Below are positions 18,936 to 28,476 of a DNA stretch of 64,000 nucleotides, one piece after another. The notes under the pieces were generated by a model. That model ran no database searches and was not told the DNA's origin. It was given only the letters and a program-made list of their open reading frames with translations. Within the stretch, counting starts at the first letter, position 1; each line of letters begins with the position of its first letter. The position numbers and the translations under genes were made by a program. The stretch comes from Theodoxus fluviatilis (taxonomy: Eukaryota; Mollusca; Gastropoda; Cycloneritida; Neritidae): assembly GCA_034096865.1 (NCBI GenBank), contig JAWQFJ010000635.1, positions 60,001 through 124,000 of the forward strand, in the 5' to 3' direction.

Positions 18936-21073
18936 TCAACAACACTCTTGTCACGGCATGTGCATTTACCAATACCCTTATCTGACCCACTTCTACCATT
19001 TGCAATAGCTAACCCTGCAGTTTTACAAAAATCCATCAATCTAAATCCATAATTGTTAGTATTAGTGTCCTGTGAAACTCGTTCACCAATCATATTATTC
19101 ACATCATCAAGATTTTCCAATTCTTCATTATCAAAACATGGTAAATGGTGATCAACAATATGTGTTGTTTCACATAAGTTACTAGTGCGAGCATTAAAGT
19201 CACCAAGTAAGCAAATATAGTCCCCATCAATCCCAAAATTAATAAGAGCTTCTTCCAAGTCCGAGAAGGCATCCTTATTTTGATATGGTGAGCCTTCCGG
19301 TGGGATATATACTGCACAAAATAAAATATCACGGCCAATAATTTCCTTATTCAGTTTGAAGAATAGACCATTCTCACTCAATTCGGTCTCAATAAACCTG
19401 TAAAGCCTTTTTACACTGGAATTAACCTTTTCCGTAAACTTGCATTCTTCATATACAGTTATATTCTTTGATAAATATTCCTTAACTAATACTAATATCC
19501 CACCAGATTTCCTTCTATATTTCCCTCTATTTTTGTAAAAAGCAATGTAACCAGGAACATCAACAGTGTCTAAGTCATCAAGTTTACTTTCACTGATGCA
19601 AATGATGTCATATTTGGATATTAGGTCTATAAAGTCTGGAAACTTCAGCTTAGACATAACACCACAAACATTTAATGCCAAACAAGAAAGTGTGACCGAA
19701 CTACCCTCACACGAAATGGTACTAGACAATAAAGAATTATTGGAATTGGTGCTATCTAAACTTTCTGCATCATTAGAGAGGGCAATGTTTACATTTGTAA
19801 CAGGGGTATCACCCCCTCCCTCATCACCACTAACACTGTCCATATCATGGGTCTTCTCACCACCTCCCTCATCGTCACCACTAACATTGTCTATATCATT
19901 GTTCCTATCAACACCTCCCTCATCATCACCACTAGCACTGTCCATCTTCTTCTTATTACCACCTCCCTCGTCATCACCACTAACACTGTCCATCTTCTTC
20001 TTATCACCACCTCCCTCATCATCACCACCAACACTGTCCATGTCATTGTTCCTCACACCACCTCCCTCATCATCACCACCAATGCTGTCTATATCATTGT
20101 TCCTCTCACCCCCTCCATCATCACCACCAACACTGTCCATGTCATTGTTCCTCTCACCACCTCCCTCATCATCACCACCAACACTGTCTATATCATTGTT
20201 CCTCTCACCACCTCCCTCATCATCACCACCAACACTGTCCATGTCATTGTTCCTCTCACCACCTCCCTCATCATCACCACCAACACTGTCCATGTCATTG
20301 TTCCTCTCACCCCCTCCCTCATCATCATCACCAACACTGTCCATGTCATTGTTCCTCTCACCACCTCCCTCATCATCACCACCAACACTGTCCATGTCAT
20401 TGTTCCTCTCACCACCTCCCTCATCATCACCACCAACACTGTCCATGTCATTGTTCCTCTCACCACCTCCCTCATCATCACCACCAACACTGTCCATGTC
20501 ATTGTTCCTCTCACCACCTCCCTCATCATCACCACCAACACTGTCCATGTCATTGTTCCTCACACCACCTCCCTCATCATCACCACCAACACTGTCCATG
20601 TCATTGTTCCTCTCACCACCTCCCTCATCATCACCACCAACACTGTCCATGTCATTGTTCCTCTCACCCCCTCCCTCATCATCACCACCAACACCGTCCA
20701 TGTCATTGTTCCTCTCACCACCTCCCTCATCATCACCACCAACACTGTCCATGTCATTGTTCCTCTCACCACCTCCCTCATCATCACCACCAACACTGTC
20801 CATGTCATTGTTCCTCACACCACCTCCCTCATCATCACCACCAACACTGTCCATGTCATTGTTCCTCACACCACCTCCCTCATCATCACCACCAATGCTG
20901 TCTATATCATTGTTCCTCTCACCCCCTCCATCATCACCACCAACACTGTCCATGACATTGTTCCTCTCACCACCTCCCTCATCATCACCACCAACACTGT
21001 CTATATCATTGTTCCTCTCACCACCTCCCTCATCATCACCACCAACACTGTCCATGACATTGTTAAGAAACAC
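18869..21073 (-). pseudogene. LINE APE endonuclease with N-terminal repeat domain
   Basis: 734-codon frame. Residues ~5-415 are about 25 copies of a 17-residue repeat (DMDSVGGDDEGGGERNN). The apurinic-type endonuclease that nicks target DNA follows: LNVCGVMSKLKF, CISESKLDD (metal-binding Glu), a Tyr/Pro region FCAVYIPPEG, LLGDFNARTS (Asp, Asn) and KSVVDYCILS. The frame then slips and terminates. The final SDH-type box is in the neighbouring frame, so one indel separates the endonuclease from the RT. No gag-like CCHC ORF1 is visible upstream. Confidence 0.9.
19808..21072. repeat. 51-bp minisatellite, about 25 copies, coding
   Basis: Unit of 51 bases (one ctcatcatcaccaccaacac plus gtcattgttcctctcacc core per copy). 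51 is a multiple of three, so all frames that are open in one unit stay open. Long antisense frames across it are therefore artefacts. Variant units (DDGGG, DIDSI, GVRNN) occur in the same order near copies 2-5 and 18-21, implying a block duplication of about 16 units. Confidence 0.97.
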
Positions 21074-21450
21074 TCACTTACACCAAGTTATTAGAACTCT
21101 CCGCGACAGCGGAGTATAGTACAATTCACCTAACTAGTGACATTAAATCCATTAAATCGAGTCCCACTGCCCATCAGCCAGCAAAGGCTGTGTAGAGCCT
21201 TCAAACACGAAAAAGCATGAAGGGCAATAGGGCAAATTTTCACATCTTGATTCCACACTTACGGTCTCGGCGTGCGGCTCGCGTTAATGGAACACGAGCA
21301 TCAGTAGTGTTCTGCGACTGAGAGATATATTTATCGTGTAGGCAGCGTCTGTATGGAATGTGTACAATCGCCTGGTGTATAGCGGGCTTTATCAGCATAG
21401 ACATCATCTACAGTGGCTTCAATGAATCATAATTAAATCCCAGATAAGAC

Positions 21451-21536
<86 letters not shown>

Positions 21537-21538
21537 TA

Positions 21539-21621
<83 letters not shown>

Positions 21622-21623
21622 TA

Positions 21624-21685
<62 letters not shown>

Positions 21686-21690
21686 TTCTT
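21451..21690. repeat. (ATC/ATG)n microsatellite
   Basis: About 240 bases of CAT repeats with three TATCC/ATCC interruptions, next to the 5' side of the LINE. Confidence 0.97.
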
Positions 21691-21815
21691 GCTCCTGACG
21701 GATGTTTAGTTTAGTTAAATTTTTTAATAGAAAATTTGCAGTGATTATTTTGTCTTGTCCCCCAATCTACATGTCTTCATTTCACGTCTTCGTTTTAACA
21801 CGCGACCAAGAACTG

Positions 21816-22900
21816 AACCTTGCATGAAAGCCAGACTTTAGATGATGTCCCAGACCTCCAACGTTCCACTCGTAAGGATGATTGTTCCCAGCCTCAGGGC
21901 AGGACGGAAATGGAATGCCCAGACGCTGCTGTTGAGGGGATCAGGATCAGAGAGGTAGTTGGGCATGTCCAGGCAGGGAAGAGAGGATTAGGATTTCAGG
22001 AGGGTACCCTGATGTGGTCCAAGGCCAGCGACAGAGAAAAGCGTGACCTTATCGTCCGTGAGGTCCGTGATTTGGAGGAGGTCAGAAGGGTCACGACTGC
22101 TGTGCAATAGTCCCAACACGGCCAGTGGACCACCTGGGATTCGATCATGCAGCGCGCCCTCTCCTGGAATGACCCGCTCCGGCTGGCATTCATCATTCGT
22201 ACGACGTGTGACTTGTTGCCAACCAACGCAAATCTGGCCAAGTGGGGAAAGGTAGAGGACGCCAGTTGTCCTCTCTGCAGGAAGACGCAAACCCTCAGCC
22301 ACGTCCTTTCAGGCCGCACTGTGGCCCTCAGTCTTGGCCGCTACACATGGCGCCACAACAAAGTGCTCCACCACCTGGCAGAGGCCACAGAGACAGCCAT
22401 GGAGGTAGCCGAAGAGACTAGAGCTGCAGCCAACCACCCACCCAACTACGTCAGGGAAGGGGAGAAGTCCTGGGCAATCCAAGGAGGAGGCAGGTCCCCT
22501 AGTATCCTAGATGTTGGCCAGGAAAGGGAAGATGGCCGTGGATCTGAAGGGTGACAGTCGCCAGTACCCTCAAGAGATCAAAGAAACTGGTCAGCATCCT
22601 GACATTGTTCTCCAAGAAAGTCAGGTCCATGATTTTGTTGAAACTGACTGTCCCAATGGAAAGGAGGATGGAGGAGTGGCAACAGTTGAAACTTGCAAAA
22701 TATGAGCCACTCCCCAAGCACTTGGCCATCCGCGGGTTCACAGTGCTCGCAGCAGAGATTGGTGCAAGGGGTTTCGTGGGATACTCCGTGTACAGTCTGC
22801 AGGAAGCTTGGCCTCTCAAGAGTCAGTCTACAACGTACCTGAGGGCCATGCCTGAAGCAGCCGAGAGGGCTTCCTGCTGGATCTGGATGAAGAGGGCTAC
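21816..22900 (+). pseudogene. RLE-type LINE (R2/NeSL/HERO-like) C-terminus
   Basis: The frame from 21820 runs past one stop (TAG at 22108) to ~22550: SWNDPLRLAFIIRTTCDLLP, NLAKWGKVEDASCPLC, TLSHVLSGR and LGRYTWRHNKVL. This is the CCHC-type knuckle region of restriction-like-endonuclease LINEs, with one Cys changed to Arg. After frameshifts comes the endonuclease: MAVDLKGDSRQYPQEI, HPDIVL (the PD motif), ELTVPxxE-like LKLTVPMERRMEEW, then VLAAEIGARGF and ERASCWIWMKRA. Such elements use a PD-(D/E)XK nuclease rather than APE and often target specific sites. RT palm not present. Clearly dead. Confidence 0.78.
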
Positions 22901-23084
22901 AGGGGAAAGGGTGCAGTGGAGGGTACCCAAGGGGCGGTCCGAGGAGTGTGACAATACGCCTAGCAGTTCATCTCCTTCCTGTCTACTAGTTTGCAAGGCA
23001 GATCACCACATATGCGTGGTCCCTTTAGACGGCTGGCGGACACCTGTGGCCCTGGCCCAGGTGTGACCACCCCCACCCACACAC

Positions 23085-23755
23085 CCACCCACCCGAGAGT
23101 GTAGGAGAGTGGAGGGAGGAGGAGGAGAAGGGTGGGAGGAGAGTGGAAGGAGGAAGAGGAGAGTGGGAGGAGGAGGAGGAGGAAAGTGGGAGGAGGAGAG
23201 TGGGAGGAGGAGAGTGGAAGGAAGAGGAGGAGAAGAGTGGAAGGAAGAGGAGAGACAGAGAAGGAGAAGAGAGAGAGAGGAGTAGGAGGGAAGAGGAGGA
23301 GAAAGGGAAGAGGACAGGAGGAGGACATGCAGGAGGAAAAAGGGAGGAGGAGAGAAGAAGAAGAAAGGGAGGTGGAGAGAGGAAGGAGGAGGACGAAGAG
23401 GTGGAGGAGCAGGAGGAGGAGGAGGAGGAGGAGGAGAAGCAGAAGAGAAGAAGGAGGCACTGGAGGAGAAGAAGGAGGAGCAGAGAGAGAAGGAGGAGGA
23501 CGAGTAGGTGGAGGAAGACGAGGAGGAGAAGGAGGACGACGAGGAGGTCGAGAAGGAAGAGTACGAGAAGGAGGAGGACAACGAGGAGGAAGAGGACGAT
23601 GAAGAGGAGGACGAGGACGACGACGAGGAGGACGATGATGAGGAAGAGGAGGAGGAAAAGGAGGAGAACGAGGAGGAGGAGGAGGAGCCGGAGGAGGAGG
23701 AGAAGGAGCAGGAGGAGGAGGAGGAACAGGAGGAGGGAAGAGGAAGAAGAGTGAA
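23085..23755. repeat. polypurine (AGG/GAG)n tract
   Basis: Some 670 bases almost free of pyrimidines on the plus strand, built from GGA, GAG and AAG words. Frames here give Glu/Arg-only or Ser/Pro-only proteins and are not genes. Confidence 0.95.
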
Positions 23756-24290
23756 ACTTCGTTTCTATTCATATTATCGATGTATTAATATTGTGTGCTT
23801 TTTTATTCTCCATTGTTTGATGCAATTTTTAAAAACCACCATCGATTGATCTTTATCGCTTAAAATGTGCGGACACGTACTCTTCCACTGAATGCTTTCC
23901 AGTTCTTCTTCCTACAAAGATGGAGGGTCTCGCGTGGTTGCTCTTATTTTTATATTAACCCTGGTGAACACGTCTCCGGACATTGACCAGTGCATGAAGA
24001 CAGTTTTTCGAAAACGACCACCGGATTTTGTGGAGTTCGACTTCTGTGCACAAGCATGGAGAACGCCCGCACAGACCGAACTTTTCGAAGGAGACAAGTC
24101 GCATCACAGCTATTCATAATGATAATATCCGAGAATCATTAGTTGTAGTCATAAGACTTAGGCCTATGTATCATGACGTGGTCGCTGGTCTTGTCGCCTA
24201 GAAGGCAAGAGGTAACTTACATGCTCATTTTATGAGTTATTCAATTTGTGGGACGAGAAAAAAATGTAGGCCTAATCGAAATGCGGATTT
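23756..24290. other. spacer, no recognised feature
   Basis: A 75-codon frame (23892-24119) has no recognisable motif. Nothing else stands out. Confidence 0.4.
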
Positions 24291-24690
24291 CTCTCGTGGC
24301 ATGTCAAACAATGGAGTTCTACTGAAATAAGTAGACCAATCTCTCGTGGCATGTCAAACAATGGAGTTCTACTGAAATAAGTAGACCAATCTCTCGTGGC
24401 ATGTCAAACAATGGAGTTCTACTGAAATAAGTAGACCAATCTCTCGTGGCATGTCAAACAATGGAGTTCTACTGAAATAAGTAGACCAATCTCTCGTGGC
24501 ATGTCAAACAATGGAGTTCTACTGAAATAAGTAGACCAATCTCTCGTGGTATGTCAAACAATGGAGTTCTACTGAAATAAGTAGACCAATCTCTCGTGGC
24601 ATGTCAAACAATGGAGTTCTACTGAAATAAGTAGACCAATCTCTCGTGGCATGTCAAACAATGGAGTTCTACTGAAATAAGTAGACCAAT
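24291..24690. repeat. 50-bp tandem repeat, eight near-identical copies
   Basis: Eight units of exactly 50 bases, with a single C-to-T change at the start of unit six (24550). Each unit contains CTACT GAAATA AGTAG, a 5-bp stem with a 6-base loop. The array ends abruptly at 24691. Confidence 0.98.
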
Positions 24691-24863
24691 CTCTACGCTG
24701 ACTTTGGAAGAAACTTGCCTCTGATTTCCCGCTCGATATTTGCGAAAACGTACAAGACATTCCAGAGCAACGTGCTACTGTTTCTTGACAATTTTGACGT
24801 TAATTTCCTTTAGATTTCCAAGTGTGTGTCATCGTCGACTTTACATTCACTGTGACCCAAATA

Positions 24864-25835
24864 CAGGGTGACACAAAAAGTATCATCACCAAAATTCGAA
24901 TAACTTTCGAACTTTTACTCAGATCTACACAAAACTTTCGTGACATTAGGTCAAGTGTATGTAGCAGATATTCCTAAAGTTTCACATCTGTACTTCAAAA
25001 ACTCTCTGTGTCACTGGCGATCCAAAATGTGCTCCAAGTGTGCTCCCTGGTGCTGCAAACACACTTGGACCCTCTCGCACTCCTCCCTTGGGATCGCTCT
25101 TATGGCTGCTGTGATTGCTGCCTTCAGGTCTGGGATGGTCTGGGGGATGTTTACATACACCCTGTCCTTTAGGTATCCCCACAGATAAAAATCTGGGGGG
25201 TTCAAGTCCGGTGAACGCGGCGACCACTCTGGGTCACATCTGCGGCTGATCAGTCGGTCAGGGAAACGCTGCCGTAGCCATCCCTCGCTTCCTCATGTCT
25301 TCAGGTGTAAGCTTTTGTTTAATCTGTATTCTGTAAGGATACAAGTGGAGTTCTGAGATCAAAATTCTCCTCACGGACTCCCGGTTGATTCCAAGATCTT
25401 GACTTCGACGACGCACAGACTTGCTTGGGCTGCGGGCAACAGAGTCTCTGACTGCAGCAACGTTGGGTGGTGTCCTTGATGATTTTGGTCGTCCAGAGTG
25501 TGATTGTCTGTTAGTGTCTTTACCATTTAGGTTTAGCACAGTCCCATGGGTTCTAAACTTGTTGACCCAACTGTAGATCGTCCTGTGGAGAGGAAATTCC
25601 CGACATTCGAACCGTTGTCTGAATTGCAGCTGAGCTGCATGAATAGACTTCAGCCGAAAATATGCCTCGACTATAAATGTCTTTTGCTCAGTGATCCAAG
25701 GCATCTCGAAGTTCTACTTTGGTGCACTCACAGAGCAAGGCTTCTTCTTGATGAATTGAAAAAATTTAAAGAATTGATGGAATATTTCAAAAGTTATTAA
25801 AGTTTAGGTGATGATACTTTTTTGGTGTCACCCTG
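24864..25835 (-). mobile_element. internally deleted Tc1/mariner-superfamily element
   Basis: Terminal inverted repeats CAGGGTGACAC...GTATCATCACC of 27-29 bp at both ends, flanked by TA (24862-24863 and 25836-25837), the target duplication of this superfamily. Total 972 bp, against about 1.3 kb expected for an intact element. Confidence 0.95.
25011..25704 (-). pseudogene. Tc1/mariner transposase with catalytic core deleted
   Basis: The N-terminal part (from Met at 25704) begins MPWITEQKTFIVEAYF, followed by helix-turn-helix segments and SVRRRSQDLGINRESVRRIL, the paired-type DNA-binding region. After ...DMRKRG the frame breaks and the sequence resumes at FPDRLISRR...WSPRSPDLNPPDFYLWGYL. That is the last catalytic block, whose Asp is in PPD, followed by the C-terminus to ~25011. 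The stretch carrying the first two catalytic acids is missing, so it cannot transpose. It could still be moved in trans through its TIRs. Confidence 0.9.
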
Positions 25836-25879
25836 TACTATGCTGAGAGAACTGAACAGATGCTCTATAAATGTTTATG

Positions 25880-26520
25880 GCAGCGACGACACTAAAATAG
25901 GAAGGCGTTTGAAAAGATTAAAAGAACAGTTATGGAATCGGACATCGATAAGGGAGGTCTGAAGGTGCTAAATACGCTGGAGATGCAACACACGTTTTAC
26001 GTACAATGGGTCAGGAAGCATTCGCATGCAACTGGGGGGAAATGGTAAAAGATTCCCCAGTAGCATTTCACAAAAGTTATGAGAGATTGTAGCTTTTTCC
26101 AGATCAACGCAAAAGCATCGAAAGTTATAGATCTAGTGAGTGAGGATAAAGAGTGTATTTTGGTAAAAGGTAGTAACAATGTGGTTAAACCTGAAAGCCA
26201 TAACTGCAATGGAAGAAGTGGACATGGAATCGTTTATTCATCAGAAATTATGGTACAACGAATTAATCAAATATAAAGTAAGTCTGTTGTATTTCAAAAC
26301 GTGGCAAAAATGGGGAATCGAAAACGTGCTTGATGTAGGCCTACTGGTTGTAGGGGAGACAAGACTGACGTCGTGGGAAGAGATCAGGAATAAAATCGGA
26401 GATAATGTCGGGACGCATTTTGAGTATATTGCACTGAAGAATGCGATACCATACATGTGGCTCAAGTGGTTGAGTACTGGAGTAACTCCAAACCACACCA
26501 ACGAAACTCTATATTTCAAC
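25880..26520 (+). pseudogene. L1/Tx1-like LINE C-terminal remnant
   Basis: Frames with several stops spell IDKGGLKVLNTLEMQHTFYV, then KECILVKG, LWYNELIKYK, YFKTWQKWGIENVLDVG, TSWEEIRNKIG, and YIALKNAIPYMW. This ordered set (KGGLxxxD..., PLWxNxxI, GIxxVxDL, AIPxxW) is the C-terminal region of L1/Tx1-group reverse transcriptases. Heavily mutated and 5' truncated. Confidence 0.7.
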
Positions 26521-26829
26521 GTGATAAATGTTCAAAACTGTGGATCTAACAGTTTTGGAATCTTATTCGGTGAAAGGAAGAGCAGGCTGATACTGATAGT
26601 ATATGTTTCTAGCGGCGCAATTTGGGATTTGAGATCGTTGATGTTTACTGTACAATGATATGAACTAGCAGCTAATGACATTGTATGAAATGTGAGACTG
26701 ATGCAACAGCTGCCAATGTATCCCCACACCCACTCCCAGCGTGAGCACAACCTTAAATAGGTGTATGAATTCGGTTTCCAAAAGGATTGGTTTGGAGACT
26801 GACAACGTCTGGAATGTAGTAACTTTGCA

Positions 26830-27275
26830 GACGACATTGTCCTTCTTTTACACACCTACAGAGACATTCAAGAGAAGACAGAAGTCGTGTACAGGACAGC
26901 AAGCACATTGCGCCTCAAAATCTACCCATCAGATACCTCAGTCATGAAAGTGAAAACCAAGGCCAGACAGGCAGCCACAGTTAGAGGGAAGGACCTGGAG
27001 GAAGTGAAGGACTTTAAATACCGTAACCGGGAAGCTACACCTCGGCAGACATAGACACAGAAAAAGAGACATCATAAGGAATCGGACAAGAAATGCAAGC
27101 ATTTAAGAGGTTGACTAGTGTGGAGATCAACATCACTTCACACTTCAACTGACGATTTACCGCTCCAACATATACTCTGTTCTGCTGAATGCATTCGTTG
27201 GGAACAAAGAATCTCCAACCACGAGACAGCGGTGTGAACAGGGACCAAGAACATCATCCAAGAAATACAGATGTG
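26830..27275 (+). pseudogene. LINE RT palm remnant (first part)
   Basis: NFADDIVLLLHTYRDIQEKT is the FADD catalytic block, then LRLKIYPSDTSVMKVKTKA, VRGKDLEEVKDFKY and a degraded thumb. One of the common FADD-type LINEs. Its C-terminus reappears at 27985, so the copy has been split. Confidence 0.7.
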
Positions 27276-27984
27276 ATAAGGTTCACCTATCACCGAGTGT
27301 ATTGTACATCTACTGTGTTCATGTCATAAGGTGCACCTATCACCAAGTGTATTGTAAATCTGCTGTGCTCATCCTCTATTCAGTTATCCCTGCTTCTGTC
27401 TCTCCCACTCTCCTATCCTGTGTGTCAGACCTCTCTCCAACCCCCCTTCCCCATCCTTTCTGTAAGGCAAGCTGACCATCTGACCGCTCTGCGCCCCCTC
27501 CTCTGCTGTGGTCTGATTGTGGGTGCAGCTGCCCTGTCAGTCACTCCTTACATTAGCGTGACCCCTGGCTAGTGAGCCGTTCTCCCACTCTGGCATCTGA
27601 ATTGTGACATTCTGACGTTTCCTCTCAAGTAAGACAACCACTTGCAACGGCATATGATTCATTCAATAGACTGTTGATATGCTGAATGAGGCAACATTTG
27701 TGAGAAGTAATTTCAATGCGAGTTAAGTTAAATAATCTCTCCTTTCTGCCAAATTGAAGCACGAACCCAGGAACCAGGGTTAGGAACTGGGAAATAATCT
27801 ACACCCTGGCTCCTGTGAGGTCCGTGCATTCCTTTCTTAAGGGGGAACGGCACACAAGACAACAGACACCATTTCACCACCCGGGTCCAGAAGTTCATTT
27901 ACTAAGAGCTTGTACCAACGGCCAATAATGAGTGGAAAGTAACTCGACTTCGCCCCTGCGTCTTACTTGACTCCAACCTTACCA
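27276..27984. mobile_element. unclassified insertion inside the LINE remnant
   Basis: Separates two parts of one decayed RT. It starts with a ~50-bp near-duplicate (ttcacctatcaccgagtgta / tgcacctatcaccaagtgta). Its right end (27885-27962) matches the reverse complement of 49028-49110. Ends not defined. Confidence 0.45.
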
Positions 27985-28105
27985 CCGACCACCACACAGA
28001 GGAGGCGCTGGACATGCCTTGGCCATGTTCTTCGCATGAAAAGAGACCGCCACCTTTACGTTGTACTGACATGGGTTCCGCACATGCGTCGGGCGGAATG
28101 GGTTT
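27985..28105 (+). pseudogene. LINE RT C-terminus (second part)
   Basis: RRRWTCLGHVLRMKRDRHLY followed by a LTWVPHMRRAE-like tail corresponds to the RRxxWxGHVxRM...RxRGRP terminus of the same kind of RT as the fragment at 26830. Confidence 0.65.
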
Positions 28106-28167
28106 AATGTGCTCTCCCCCGCTCGCTCCCTCTTCCTCTTAATGTTCTATCCGTCTCTCCTTCTATT

Positions 28168-28217
28168 TCTGTCTGTCTGTCTGTCTGCCTGCCTGTCTGT
28201 CTGTCTGTCTGTCTGCC

Positions 28218-28300
<83 letters not shown>

Positions 28301-28303
28301 TTC

Positions 28304-28353
<50 letters not shown>

Positions 28354-28390
28354 TGTCTGTCTGTCTGTCTGTCCTTCTATTTCTGTCTGT
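28168..28390. repeat. (CTGT)n-(GT)n-(CTGT)n microsatellite
   Basis: Compound simple repeat. All ORFs across it are compositional. Confidence 0.98.
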
Positions 28391-28395
28391 CCGTT

Positions 28396-28476
28396 GTGGT
28401 AGGAACTGAAACTGAAACAGGCTGTTCGGATTACCTCCCTTGGACCACAAGGTCATCACGGGAGGTCAGTCGCTGC
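28396..28476 (+). repeat. direct repeat, left copy
   Basis: gtggtaggaactgaaact ... caggctgttcgg ... ttacctcccttggaccac ... catcacgggaggtcagtcgctg, about 80 bp. Repeated in the same orientation at 30611-30689. Confidence 0.9.

Larger units (their letters stand above)
15838..21440 (-). mobile_element. near full-length non-LTR retrotransposon (LINE)
   Basis: Minus-strand element with an APE-type endonuclease frame (18869-21073), an RT frame (16123-19005), an AT-rich 3' UTR and a 3' end made of repeated TTGAAAC words (15838-15860, read on the minus strand as acttgaaacttgaaacttgg). An AATAAA lies ~40 bases before the tail. The 5' boundary is uncertain: unique sequence continues to about 21440 and then meets an ATG/CAT microsatellite. 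No target duplication found. Clade not assigned; RT signatures fit the Jockey/I side of APE LINEs. Confidence 0.88.

Noticed and set aside
19566..21119. 517- and 415-codon plus-strand frames over the 51-bp repeat
   Set aside because: Antisense shadows of a repeat whose period is a multiple of three. The minus frame joins a real endonuclease.
22960..23849. Glu/Arg-rich and Pro/Ser-rich frames up to 270 codons
   Set aside because: Polypurine tract; no domain, all frames low complexity.
24291..24690. Repeats considered as a CRISPR array
   Set aside because: Units are directly contiguous with no spacers, and the genome is eukaryotic.
28109..28459. Frames over CTGT/GT repeats (also 34200-34710, 48040-49080, 31490-31918, 59234-59592)
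   Set aside because: Microsatellite artefacts (Ser-Val-Cys-Leu, Thr-His, His-Pro-Ser or Asp-Gly-Trp-Met repeats).
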